Origin: Erysipelotrichaceae bacterium
Lineage (GTDB): Bacteria > Bacillota_I > Bacilli_A > Erysipelotrichales > Erysipelotrichaceae
Reading direction: 5' to 3'
DNA length: 35,234 nucleotides
Assembly (NCBI GenBank): GCA_016280635.1
Contig: JAEEHC010000048.1
Coordinates: forward strand, 1 to 35,234
Part shown: positions 1 through 7,363 of the stretch, piece by piece
Numbering within the stretch: position 1 is the first letter of the stretch
How the letters are laid out: every line of letters begins with the position of its first letter
Made by a program: the position numbers and the translations under genes
Notes under the pieces: model-generated
Databases searched by the model: none
Seen by the model: only the letters and a program-made list of their open reading frames with translations
Told to the model about the DNA's origin: nothing

Positions 1-1380
1 CAGTGAATCAACCAGTCCCTTATTCTTACGGGCAATGTAGTTGCCCTTGAAGGTGTAATTGGTATGTCCGGAAATGGTCATGTAATAAGCATGGAAGGGC
101 TTAGTAGAGTTAATGTAGTCCTTCATTGTTGCCACGGCCATGTCATAGTCTGACTGCGGCCAGGTATTATGAGCCAACTTAAGGCCGCTGCCAAGAGCAA
201 CGAATTTCTTGTATCCCATGGCCGGGAAGGCCAGGTTGCGGCTGTAGTAATCATGGTGACCGTTATGGCTGGCGTAATTGTTATAACCGGCACGCAGGAA
301 CAGATTGCCAAGAGAGGTATACATCATCTTGCCAGCACTGTTTGGCAGGCACTGGGCATTGGTATAGAAGTTTCCGCTGATATTGGAATACTCGCCGCTG
401 GCCGTGCTTCCTCCCCACATGGAATCATAGAAATTGGTGAACTGGAAGCCTTCCTGATACAGCCGGTAAAGATTCGGGGTCAGTTCCTTGCTGACGGCAC
501 GGTAGGAGAAGCCTTCCAGCGTAAGGAAGATCAGGTTCTTTCCGGCAAACATGCCGGTATATTCATTCTGATCACTTGCCGGTATTGAGGCAAAATACTG
601 ATGCATGCTTTTTATGGTGTTGTTTGGAGCCGCAGCGATCATCTTTTCAAAGTCAATGGCCAGAGCGTTCTTGAGAATGACCCTGTCCTGACTTACCTGT
701 ACGTCAGGTATGGACAGGCTGGAGACATTCTCATTAATGTAGGGATTATCGTCCAGTTCAGCCTCAATTCCGAAAACAGTCTGGAATAAGTCAATGGTAC
801 TGCCGGTAAGTGCGCCATATCTCAAATAGGTACTGGTGGCGTCATTCTGTGTCTGCTTGATGGTCTTCAGGTTGTCATCATCATATATGATGTATGTAAA
901 CAGCATCGCAAAGGCCAGTAACCCACTGACCAGCCGGATGGCCAGCGGTTTTCCTCTGAATTTCAGGTCAGCCTTGCGGAAGAATACCAGATAGATTACG
1001 ATCGGCGAAAGAATGGCCAGAATCATGAATTTGGCATCATACATTCCAGCCAGCGCTTCGCGCCAGAAGGCGGTGACATCGCCAGCCAGGCCAATGGTAT
1101 TCCACATGAAAAAGGTGCGGAAGATATTGTAGTAAACCATATGGAAGCCAAATAGGAACGCAAACCCAAACAGGATCAGGGTCATGACGATCTTCTGGCC
1201 TTTTGGCTTAAACAGGGAGACTGCACACGAAAGCAGGCAGCCGACAAAAATGCTGCTGAGCAGACTGTTCACAAGCGTCTTGTCGACCGTAAAGCCGAAA
1301 ATAAAGAATCTGAAGCACATTTCCATTAGGAAAATGAGCAACGGCAACAGAAAGTACTTAACAGCCTTGCTCTTAATCAT
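1..1380 (-). CDS. ltaS: LTA synthase-like sulfatase-family membrane enzyme (partial, C-terminus beyond window)
   Basis: The minus-strand frame is open from an ATG at 1380 to base 1, giving 460 codons with no stop, so the C-terminus lies outside the window. About five hydrophobic segments (roughly residues 8-30, 37-57, 64-86, 118-136, 148-164) precede an extracellular alkaline-phosphatase-superfamily domain, the LtaS layout. Within it, LTLEGFSYRA gives the metal-ligand Glu (about E289), and WGGSTASGEYS gives the catalytic Thr nucleophile (about T326), matching the known LtaS E/T pair. LtaS-family enzymes transfer glycerol phosphate from phosphatidylglycerol to the growing polymer and release diacylglycerol. 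The start overlaps the upstream lipoprotein gene by 8 bases, implying translational coupling. The family is certain at the level of sulfatase/LtaS; the substrate (LTA or another glycerol-phosphate glycan) is inferred. Confidence 0.85.
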   Translation of the reverse strand, partial: MIKSKAVKYFLLPLLIFLMEMCFRFFIFGFTVDKTLVNSLLSSIFVGCLLSCAVSLFKPKGQKIVMTLILFGFAFLFGFHMVYYNIFRTFFMWNTIGLAGDVTAFWREALAGMYDAKFMILAILSPIVIYLVFFRKADLKFRGKPLAIRLVSGLLAFAMLFTYIIYDDDNLKTIKQTQNDATSTYLRYGALTGSTIDLFQTVFGIEAELDDNPYINENVSSLSIPDVQVSQDRVILKNALAIDFEKMIAAAPNNTIKSMHQYFASIPASDQNEYTGMFAGKNLIFLTLEGFSYRAVSKELTPNLYRLYQEGFQFTNFYDSMWGGSTASGEYSNISGNFYTNAQCLPNSAGKMMYTSLGNLFLRAGYNNYASHNGHHDYYSRNLAFPAMGYKKFVALGSGLKLAHNTWPQSDYDMAVATMKDYINSTKPFHAYYMTISGHTNYTFKGNYIARKNKGLVDSL

Positions 1381-2095
1381 TTTTCTCACCCATTCTAAAG
1401 AGAACGAAATCGTTCTGCTGATAATACTGATTCAGGTAATACCTGTCTGCGGCATTTACGGCACTGTTCCGTAAGCCGGCGATCAACCCGTCATAGCCTT
1501 CCGGCAGAAGCGCTTCAAAGGTGATCGTGATGTCCTTGTAGTAATAATCGCTGCCCTGACGCCATTCGCCGTTGTTACAGCCGACGCGGACATGGCAGCC
1601 GTCATATTCTTTGCCATACCAGCTGACCGTAAAGGTACAGTACTGCTTCTCCTCGTCGTAGCGATATGACCTGGTAAACCCTTCGATGTTGTAATAGTCG
1701 TTGACGACATAGTTATAACGGAAGCCGTGAAGATTGCTGGCGGCATCTCCGATCTGCAGTTTCAGAGTCAAAATCTGCCATTGATAACCGTTTTTACCCT
1801 GATGAGTCTCGTCGCTGTCAAAGCGGCGGTAGTCCGCTACGCTGACCAGGCCCGTAACGGCATCCTCACTGTCCGAACAAACCGTATGGTATTCATAGGT
1901 CTTTTCCGGTGTTAACGGCAGGACCTTGATGTCATATCTGACAAAGTCAGCAGTCAGTGCATTACCCTCACTCTGTCCGCATTGCGAACAGGTTGCCGGC
2001 TGCTGATAGTTAGCCGGAGCCCAGTTGTGAGAATGAATGGAAGAGCATCCGGATAAAAGAAAGATCGCAAATAGAATAAAGCCCAATTTTTTCAT
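1373..2095 (-). CDS. Lipoprotein with a CxxCG motif, function unknown
   Basis: This 240-residue protein starts MKKLGFILFAIFLLSGCSS, a type II signal peptide with lipobox LSGC (lipidated Cys17), so it is predicted to be membrane-anchored on the outside. Directly after it, HNWAPANYQQPATCSQCGQSEG (shown in part: H..W..A.Y..P.TC..CG.SEG) resembles a short motif seen in many Firmicutes surface proteins, with C36 and C39 as a possible metal-binding pair. The remaining about 195 residues are polar, rich in Tyr and beta-like, and I do not recognise them. The ATG at 2095 is chosen because it places the signal peptide at the N-terminus; an in-frame TTG at 2122 would prepend nine residues. No Shine-Dalgarno precedes the ATG. 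It overlaps the LtaS-like gene by 8 bases, so a role at the cell envelope is likely but unproven. Confidence 0.8.
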   Translation of the reverse strand: MKKLGFILFAIFLLSGCSSIHSHNWAPANYQQPATCSQCGQSEGNALTADFVRYDIKVLPLTPEKTYEYHTVCSDSEDAVTGLVSVADYRRFDSDETHQGKNGYQWQILTLKLQIGDAASNLHGFRYNYVVNDYYNIEGFTRSYRYDEEKQYCTFTVSWYGKEYDGCHVRVGCNNGEWRQGSDYYYKDITITFEALLPEGYDGLIAGLRNSAVNAADRYYLNQYYQQNDFVLFRMGEKND

Positions 2096-2146
2096 ATAAT
2101 TAATATATACCCATTTTGTCAATAGATTAAACAGAAGGTGTAATTT

Positions 2147-3055
2147 ATGCGAAAAAAAGTTCTTGTTCTGGCTAATTTTTCTTCCGGTACAGGCAACGGA
2201 AAGACCCGTTTCACCAAGGTCGTGGAATGTCTGGCGCTCAAGGGGTTTGAGCCGGTAACGTATCCCATCCTGCCCGCTTCCGGGCTCACCTCGGAAGCCA
2301 TTTTGAATGATGCCTCACGGGATTATGAGGCCATTCTGTGCTGCGGAGGAGATGGAACGCTCAACCATCTGGTCAATTACCTGATCCACAATAACATCGA
2401 CATTCCCATTGCCTATCTGCCTACCGGGTCGACCAACGACTTCGCCTTTACCCTTTACGGCCAGCGTACCATCGACTGCCTCGAGCTTGTTGACGCCATT
2501 GCCAAAGGGCACAATTTTATCTACGACGTGGGCAGGATCAACAATTCCTACTTCAACTATGTTGCCGCCTTCGGCAGCTTTACCGGGGTCAGCTACAAGA
2601 CTGACCAGAGCATCAAGAATGTCTTCGGCTCTCTGGCTTACATGCTTAACGCCATCACCATCATGCCCAAGGAACTCAGGACCTCCCACCATCTGGTCCT
2701 GAAGAGCCCGGAGCGCACGATTGAAGGGGATTTCCTTTTAGGAGCAATCTCCAACACGACTTCCATCGGTGGTTTCACCCCTTCGATCATTGAGCAGAGC
2801 AAGCTTAATGATGGCCAGTTTGAAGTTACCCTGATCAGCCGGACGGAAAATGTCAGTGAACTTTACGAGCTGCTCGGCTCCCTGCTCTCCGGCAAGCCGG
2901 ACAACCGGTTGCTGACCTGCTTCCATACTGATCAGCTGACCATCGACTTTGATGACGACTGCGAGTGGACGCTGGACGGGGAAGAGGGAGGAAACATCAG
3001 ACACGCCGATTTCTCCCTGCTAAGGCAGCGCCAGAAGACCTTTACGCTCCTTTGA
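2147..3055 (+). CDS. dagK: Diacylglycerol kinase family lipid kinase
   Basis: This 302-residue protein has the DAGK catalytic signature: a basic N-terminus with a NFSSGTGNGKT phosphate loop-like segment, GGDGTLN at residues 67-73, and PTGSTNDFA at 92-100. The C-terminal half contains the second beta domain with DDDCEWTLDGEEGG. Length fits the YegS/BmrU/DgkB family. The start is supported by AGAAGGTG at 2133-2140, six bases before the ATG. The gene diverges from the lipoprotein-LtaS pair across only 51 bases. In Firmicutes, DgkB phosphorylates the diacylglycerol released by LtaS, returning it to phosphatidic acid; the position here suggests that role. Substrate is inferred, since related proteins can act on other lipids. 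Confidence 0.88.
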   Translation: MRKKVLVLANFSSGTGNGKTRFTKVVECLALKGFEPVTYPILPASGLTSEAILNDASRDYEAILCCGGDGTLNHLVNYLIHNNIDIPIAYLPTGSTNDFAFTLYGQRTIDCLELVDAIAKGHNFIYDVGRINNSYFNYVAAFGSFTGVSYKTDQSIKNVFGSLAYMLNAITIMPKELRTSHHLVLKSPERTIEGDFLLGAISNTTSIGGFTPSIIEQSKLNDGQFEVTLISRTENVSELYELLGSLLSGKPDNRLLTCFHTDQLTIDFDDDCEWTLDGEEGGNIRHADFSLLRQRQKTFTLL

Positions 3056-3096
3056 TGACCCGAGTAAGTAATGATATTTCCCGTAAAATGTATGTG

Positions 3097-3125
3097 TTGA
3101 ATTGCGTTTTCTTGTTTGTTATAAT
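3097..3125 (+). promoter_or_regulatory. Sigma-A-type promoter of secG
   Basis: TTGAAT at 3097-3102 and a perfect TATAAT at 3120-3125 are separated by 17 bases. They lie about 27 bases before the secG start, in the gap after the diacylglycerol kinase gene. Confidence 0.75.
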
Positions 3126-3152
3126 GTATAAGCAATTCAAAGGAGTCTTAAC

Positions 3153-3389
3153 ATGCTAGATATATTAATTATGCTCACCTCAGTAGTAATCATCCTGCTG
3201 GTTCTATTACAAAGCGGAAAGTCAGCCGGCGTAAGCAGTGCCTTCACCGGTGGTAATGGCGGATTAAACCTGTTCAGCAATCTGAAGGAGAGAGGTCCTG
3301 AGAAAGTGATCGCCATGGTCACCCTGTGCTCAATCGTCCTGTTCTTCATCCTGGTTATCATCAAGCTGATCGTTACCCAGAACGCTTAA
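3153..3389 (+). CDS. secG: Preprotein translocase subunit SecG
   Basis: The 78-residue product has two hydrophobic segments (about residues 2-19 and 53-74) joined by a Gly-rich cytoplasmic loop with LQSGKSAGVSSAFTGG and an LF..LKERGPEK stretch, the standard SecG pattern. SecG is the small accessory subunit of the SecYEG channel and aids protein translocation. AAAGGAG at 3139-3145 lies seven bases before the ATG. A promoter at 3097-3125 and a terminator at 3389-3409 make it a single-gene unit. In many Firmicutes secG is followed by rnr (RNase R) and smpB; here smpB follows directly and rnr is missing. Confidence 0.93.
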   Translation: MLDILIMLTSVVIILLVLLQSGKSAGVSSAFTGGNGGLNLFSNLKERGPEKVIAMVTLCSIVLFFILVIIKLIVTQNA

Positions 3390-3409
3390 AGACCATCCGG
3401 TCTTTTTTT
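3389..3409 (+). terminator. Intrinsic terminator after secG
   Basis: AAGACC and GGTCTT form a 6-bp stem with the four-base loop ATCC, followed by a run of T. The stem begins at the secG stop codon. Confidence 0.85.
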
Positions 3410-3428
3410 ATCAAAAGAAGTTCAGTTT

Positions 3429-3887
3429 ATGGAAGAAAAGAACATCAAAGTTATTGCGCTTAACCGTCGGGCCCGCCACGACTACTTCCTGGAAGAGTTC
3501 TTTGAAGCCGGCATCGAACTGACCGGCACCGAGATCAAGAGCATCCGTCAGGGACATGTCCAGTTCAAGGAAGCGTATATCGACTTCAAGGGCAGCGAAG
3601 CCTTCATCGTCGACATGCACATCGCACCCTATGACCACGGTAACATCTTCAACCACGAAGAGACCCGTCCCCGCCGGCTTCTGCTGCACAAATATGAAAT
3701 AAGGCAGTTAAGAAAAGCCGTCTCAATCAAGGGATACACGGTTGTCCCGGTCCGCATGTATTTCAAGCGCGGGCTGTGTAAGATGGAAATCGCTTTGGCA
3801 AAGGGCAAGGCGCTCTATGACAAGCGGGAGACCATCAAGGAAAGAGACCAGAAACGGGAAATTGAAAAAGCCATGAAGGTCAGATAG
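3429..3887 (+). CDS. smpB: SsrA-binding protein SmpB
   Basis: The 152-residue protein matches SmpB: N-terminal NRRARHDYFLEE, then the GIELTGTEIKSIRQGHVQ core, DMHIAPYDHGN, and the basic tail with GLCKMEIALAKGKALYDKRE and a KRE-rich end. SmpB binds tmRNA and delivers it to stalled ribosomes for trans-translation. Length is typical. The start has only a weak AGAAG about eight bases upstream. It follows the secG terminator by 20 bases and is nine bases ahead of the cyclophilin gene, whose ribosome-binding site overlaps the smpB stop, so these two are probably one transcript. Confidence 0.95.
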   Translation: MEEKNIKVIALNRRARHDYFLEEFFEAGIELTGTEIKSIRQGHVQFKEAYIDFKGSEAFIVDMHIAPYDHGNIFNHEETRPRRLLLHKYEIRQLRKAVSIKGYTVVPVRMYFKRGLCKMEIALAKGKALYDKRETIKERDQKREIEKAMKVR

Positions 3888-3896
3888 GAGACATAC

Positions 3897-4367
3897 ATGA
3901 TTATTATTGAAATGAACGACGGCGGCATCATCAAGGTCGAACTTGATGAAAAGGCAGCCCCGAAAACCGTAGAAAACTTCCGCAAGCTGGTCAGCCAGCA
4001 CTTTTATGACGGGCTGATCTTTCACCGGGTCATCAAGGGCTTCATGATTCAGGGCGGTGATCCGACTGGTACCGGCATGGGCGGCAGCGAAGAACACATA
4101 CCAGGCGAATTTGCCGCTAACGGTTATGCCAATCCGCTGAAGCATACAGCCGGTGTCATCTCGATGGCCAGAAGCGCCGACCCCAACAGCGCTTCCTCCC
4201 AGTTCTTCATCATGCACAAGGACGCGCCTCACCTGGATGGCAGCTACGCTGCCTTCGGCAAGGTGATTGAGGGAATGGATGTAGTCGACCGCATCGCCTG
4301 CACCCGAGTCGATTTCCGGGACCGGCCAATTGAGCCTCAGGTCATCAAGAGCATCCGCGAACAGTAG
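3897..4367 (+). CDS. ppiB: Cyclophilin-type peptidyl-prolyl isomerase
   Basis: This 156-residue protein is a single cyclophilin domain: FHRVIKGFMIQGGDPTGTG (catalytic Arg in FHRV), GVISMARSADPNSASSQFF and HLDGSYAAFGKVIEGMDVVD. There is no signal peptide, so it acts in the cytoplasm, catalysing cis-trans isomerisation of X-Pro bonds. TAGGAG, using the smpB stop codon as part of the site, precedes the ATG by about five bases. A terminator follows immediately. Confidence 0.93.
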   Translation: MIIIEMNDGGIIKVELDEKAAPKTVENFRKLVSQHFYDGLIFHRVIKGFMIQGGDPTGTGMGGSEEHIPGEFAANGYANPLKHTAGVISMARSADPNSASSQFFIMHKDAPHLDGSYAAFGKVIEGMDVVDRIACTRVDFRDRPIEPQVIKSIREQ

Positions 4368-4373
4368 AAGTAA

Positions 4374-4397
4374 ATGCCGGCTTGAGCCGGTATTTTC
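4374..4397 (+). terminator. Intrinsic terminator after the cyclophilin gene
   Basis: ATGCCGGC and GCCGGTAT form an 8-bp stem (one G-U pair) around TTGA, followed by a short T-rich run. Confidence 0.75.
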
Positions 4398-4450
4398 TTT
4401 CCTCGGGTTTTGGGGTATATTAAGATGGTAAGTTTGTAAGGAGAGAACAT

Positions 4451-5341
4451 ATGAGTGAAAAAATCAGAAAGCACGGCGACCGCCGTGACGGCCGTCTGCT
4501 GCAAAGCGACGATCCCCTTCACGCTCTCATGCCTTTCATCCTTGGTGAAAGAGCTGACAATGAAGCCGTACTTTATGAAACCTTCGACTTCAGTGAAGTC
4601 GACAGCTACCTGGAAAGAAAAAACGGGGAGAATCCCCAGTACAAATACACTTATTTCCACGTCGTTCTGGCCGCTCTGGCCAAGATCATCTACCTGAAGC
4701 CGCGGATGAACCGTTTCATCATCGGCCACCGCTACTACGAGCGCAATCACATTTCCTTTTCCTTCATCGCCAAGAACAAGATGACAGAAGGCGCTGAAGA
4801 ATCCGTACTGATCATCAGGGCTGAAGACAATGACGTTCCCATCTGCCAGCAGCTTCATGACAAGATCTGTGGCGAAGTCTACAAGATCAAGACGGAACAG
4901 GCCGTTGATGGAACTACCGCCCAGCTGAAATGGATCTCGAAAATCCCCCGTCCCATACTTAAGGCCTTTATCAAGCTGCTGTTCTGGCTCAACGCACATG
5001 ATAAACTGCCCAAGGCACTGGCAGGCGTTGACCCTTACTGCACGACGGTGTTCGCCTCCAATCTCGGTTCCATCAAGATGTCAGCCGTTTATCACCACCT
5101 GATCAACTGGTCAACCAACTCTCTGTTTGTGCTGATCAATCAGGCTAAGAAGGTCCCTTTCTTCAATGAAGACGGAACCTACCAGATGAAGAATTCCATT
5201 TCCATGGGCTTCACCATTGATGAAAGGATCGCTGACGGCTTCTATTTTGCCAGAGCCATCGAGCTTTTCAAGGACATTCTCATGCATCCGGAAATCCTTG
5301 ACCTGCCTTTGTCCGCTCCCTATGAGCCCACAAAGGACTGA
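4451..5341 (+). CDS. Standalone 2-oxoacid dehydrogenase E2 acyltransferase-like protein, catalytic His missing
   Basis: This 296-residue protein looks like the CAT-fold catalytic domain of E2 acyltransferases without lipoyl or peripheral-subunit-binding domains. The fold is suggested by YTYFHVVLAALAKII (about 67-81), TTVFASNLGSIKMSAVYHHL (198-217), and near the end GFTIDERIADGFYFARAI (253-270). In active E2 and chloramphenicol acetyltransferase the last motif carries HxxxDG; here E258 replaces the catalytic His while D262-G263 remain. AAGGAGAG at 4438-4445 fixes the start. The gene stands alone between two terminators and is not near E1, E3 or lipoate genes. It is therefore probably not a classical E2; it may act by a different mechanism or bind an acyl/CoA ligand. 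The function is unknown. Confidence 0.7.
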   Translation: MSEKIRKHGDRRDGRLLQSDDPLHALMPFILGERADNEAVLYETFDFSEVDSYLERKNGENPQYKYTYFHVVLAALAKIIYLKPRMNRFIIGHRYYERNHISFSFIAKNKMTEGAEESVLIIRAEDNDVPICQQLHDKICGEVYKIKTEQAVDGTTAQLKWISKIPRPILKAFIKLLFWLNAHDKLPKALAGVDPYCTTVFASNLGSIKMSAVYHHLINWSTNSLFVLINQAKKVPFFNEDGTYQMKNSISMGFTIDERIADGFYFARAIELFKDILMHPEILDLPLSAPYEPTKD

Positions 5342-5377
5342 TACGCCGGAATGACCCGGATTACGGTCAGATAACTT

Positions 5378-5404
5378 AAGAGGAAAACATGTTTCCTCTT
5401 TTTT
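5378..5404 (+). terminator. Intrinsic terminator after the E2-like gene
   Basis: AAGAGGAAA pairs with TTTCCTCTT (9 bp) around a short ACATG loop, and runs into T residues. It faces the minus-strand terminator of dusB. Confidence 0.85.
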
Positions 5405-5410
5405 CATGAT

Positions 5411-5431
5411 AAAAACCGCCTTAGCGGTTTT
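5411..5431 (-). terminator. Terminator of the dusB-end operon
   Basis: On the minus strand AAAACCGC and GCGGTTTT form an 8-bp stem with a four-base loop and a short T tail, starting at the dusB stop codon. Confidence 0.7.
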
Positions 5432-6429
5432 CAGGCAAAATATGAGAAATCCTCGCTGGCCAGCGCTTTCAGATACTCTTCCATGATCTGCTTTAGCTGA
5501 TCAAGTGTAGTTATGAAATTGATCCGTGCCTTGACCCGGTTTGCCCGGGGAAGTCCGTCAATGTACCAGCAGGCGTGTCCCCTCATCTCCTTGATGCCGG
5601 TTCTTTCGCCCTTAAGCTGGCATAACTGCTCAGCGTGTTCCAAACACTGAGCGATCCTTTCCTGCGCAGTCGGTGATTCAAGCCGGGTTCCGCTTTCATC
5701 ATATTCCACCAGCTGTCTGATCAGCCAGGGATTACCCAGACAGCCCCGGGCAACCATGAATCCGGCGCAGCCGGTCTGTTCTTCCATTCTCACCATGTCT
5801 TCAATGCTGCGGATGTCACCATTGCCGATGACGGGAATGCTTACGGCTTCCACGACCTGACGGATCAAATCCCAGTTGGCCCTGCCGCTGTAGAACTGCG
5901 TTCTGTCCCGGGGATGGATGGCTACGGCATCTGCACCGGCCTTTTCCATCAGCACCGCCATCTCTACGACATTTATGCTTTCCGAATCCCAGCCGGACCT
6001 CAGTTTGACCGTCAGGGGCTTGTTAATTGCTTCCCTGATGGCCTTTACCATTTCGTAGGCGTGCTGAGGCTCCTTCATCAGTGCCGAGCCGCCGTTATTG
6101 CGGACTACCTTGCGGACCGGGCAGCCCATGTTGATGTCAATGATGTCACAGTCTGTCTGGCTGTCCATGTAGACAGCTGCCTGCACCATGGTATCAATGT
6201 CATAGCCGAAAAGCTGCAGAGCCATCGGCCTTTCTTCCTCGGAAACCTCACACATTTTGAAGGTTTTTTTGTTCTTATAGAAGATGGCCTTATCGGAGAT
6301 CATCTCTGAAACGGTCAGTCCGGCTCCGAACTTCTTCATGATGCAGCGGAAAGACTGGTTGGATATGCCGGCCATCGGACCGACGATGATCCGGTTTGCC
6401 AGTTCCCTTTCCCCGATCTTAAGCTTCAT
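5431..6429 (-). CDS. dusB: tRNA-dihydrouridine synthase (DusB family)
   Basis: The 332-residue protein is a flavin TIM-barrel Dus enzyme: RIIVGPMAGISNQSFR near the N-terminus, DINMGCPVRKVVRNNGGSAL with the catalytic Cys, VKLRSGWD, AIHPRDRTQFYSGRANW, IPVIGNGDI and GFMVARGCLGNPWL for FMN phosphate binding. It reduces uridines in tRNA to dihydrouridine using NADPH. I chose the ATG at 6429, at MKLKIGERELAN, because the longer reading adds a non-homologous Arg-rich leader that is really the hslO 3' end. The gene then overlaps hslO by 11 bases and is its downstream partner, an arrangement common in Firmicutes. Confidence 0.92.
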   Translation of the reverse strand: MKLKIGERELANRIIVGPMAGISNQSFRCIMKKFGAGLTVSEMISDKAIFYKNKKTFKMCEVSEEERPMALQLFGYDIDTMVQAAVYMDSQTDCDIIDINMGCPVRKVVRNNGGSALMKEPQHAYEMVKAIREAINKPLTVKLRSGWDSESINVVEMAVLMEKAGADAVAIHPRDRTQFYSGRANWDLIRQVVEAVSIPVIGNGDIRSIEDMVRMEEQTGCAGFMVARGCLGNPWLIRQLVEYDESGTRLESPTAQERIAQCLEHAEQLCQLKGERTGIKEMRGHACWYIDGLPRANRVKARINFITTLDQLKQIMEEYLKALASEDFSYFA

Positions 6430-7318
6430 TTCCGCCGGTCTCTTCAGCCGCCTTCTGGGCGTTGATATAGCCCTGAAGCGTTTCCTCGCTGTACTTGTAT
6501 TTCTTGCCGCAGAACTTGCAGGCAACTTCACAGCCATGATCTTCGTCGATCATTTCCTGCAGGTCCTTAACCGGCAGTTTGGCCAGCACATAGGCAAAGC
6601 GGGCCCGGGAACATTCGCATTTGAACTGCAGTTCTCTGGTCTCCAGCTCCTCATAGTCGCTGAAGATGGCCTTGACGATCTCAGTGGGGTCCTTCATCTC
6701 GTCGATGATCTGGCTGATGGGTTTCAGGTGGGAAACAATGTCTTCCACGATCTGGATGTCGGTTTCCACGGCACTGGGCATCATCTGAATGACCAGCGCC
6801 CCGGCTGACTTGATCGAACAGTCGGTATCTACCAGCACGCCAACACTGACAGCGCTGTTAGTCTGTTCGCTTTCCGCGAAGTAGTAGGCAAAGTCATCGC
6901 CGATCTCGCCGGACTGCAGCGGTACTTCTGAGATGAAGGGCCGCTTCATGCTCAGATCCTTGACGACCCTTAAGACACCGTCCGTACCGACGGCCTTGCC
7001 GACGTCAAGCTTGTGGTTTTCCTTCTCAAACTGGACATGAGGATTGTCAACATAGCCTCTGACCGTACCGTCATAATAGCCGTCAGCGACGACCTGACCG
7101 ATCGGCCCGTTGCCGTCAATGACGATCTCCAGTTTTTCCTTGCTGTCCTTGAGCATGCTGCCCATGATGCAGGCAACGGAAAGACAGCGCCCCAGCGCCG
7201 CGGCGGCCGTAGGGTAGAGATCATGTCTGGTGGCAGCGTCCTGTACCAGTTCAGTTGTATTGCAGCAGAACACTCTGACGTTGCCGTTGAGAGCTGTTCC
7301 TCTTGATAATTTGTCCAT
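6419..7318 (-). CDS. hslO: Redox-regulated chaperone Hsp33
   Basis: The product (299 residues from MDKLSRGT) is Hsp33: an N-terminal substrate-binding domain with GRCLSVACIMGSMLKD and IDGNGPIGQVVADG, a linker, and a C-terminal zinc module with the four cysteines as CEC and CKFC. Oxidation of these cysteines releases zinc and activates the holdase that protects unfolding proteins under oxidative stress. The start is placed at 7318 because GAGGAGGAAG lies just upstream; a farther in-frame ATG at 7363 would run through a hairpin. Its neighbours are ftsH upstream and dusB downstream, and a hairpin in front of it may lower readthrough from ftsH. Confidence 0.93.
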   Translation of the reverse strand: MDKLSRGTALNGNVRVFCCNTTELVQDAATRHDLYPTAAAALGRCLSVACIMGSMLKDSKEKLEIVIDGNGPIGQVVADGYYDGTVRGYVDNPHVQFEKENHKLDVGKAVGTDGVLRVVKDLSMKRPFISEVPLQSGEIGDDFAYYFAESEQTNSAVSVGVLVDTDCSIKSAGALVIQMMPSAVETDIQIVEDIVSHLKPISQIIDEMKDPTEIVKAIFSDYEELETRELQFKCECSRARFAYVLAKLPVKDLQEMIDEDHGCEVACKFCGKKYKYSEETLQGYINAQKAAEETGGNEA

Positions 7319-7334
7319 TATGTCTTCCTCCTCT

Positions 7335-7360
7335 AAAAACAGCACGCTGTGTGCTGTTTT
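7335..7360 (-). terminator. Terminator-like hairpin between ftsH and hslO
   Basis: AAAACAGCAC pairs with GTGCTGTTTT (10 bp, five-base loop), and on the minus strand ends in five T residues right before the hslO ribosome-binding site. It may end part of the ftsH transcription or work as an attenuator. Confidence 0.6.
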
Positions 7361-7363
7361 CAT

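Noticed and set aside
169-588. 139-codon plus-strand open frame
   Set aside because: It runs antisense to the LtaS-like gene, whose catalytic motifs are intact on the minus strand; the plus frame has no ribosome-binding site or recognisable features.
2094-2122. TTGACA-17-TTATAT promoter for the lipoprotein gene
   Set aside because: Its -10 overlaps the ATG, so the transcript would start inside the gene unless a later start is used. Kept only as an alternative to the leaderless reading.
6427-6537. Longer N-terminus for dusB beginning at 6537
   Set aside because: The extra 36 residues are Arg/Ser-rich and read from the hslO 3' end in another frame; homology starts at MKLKIGERE.
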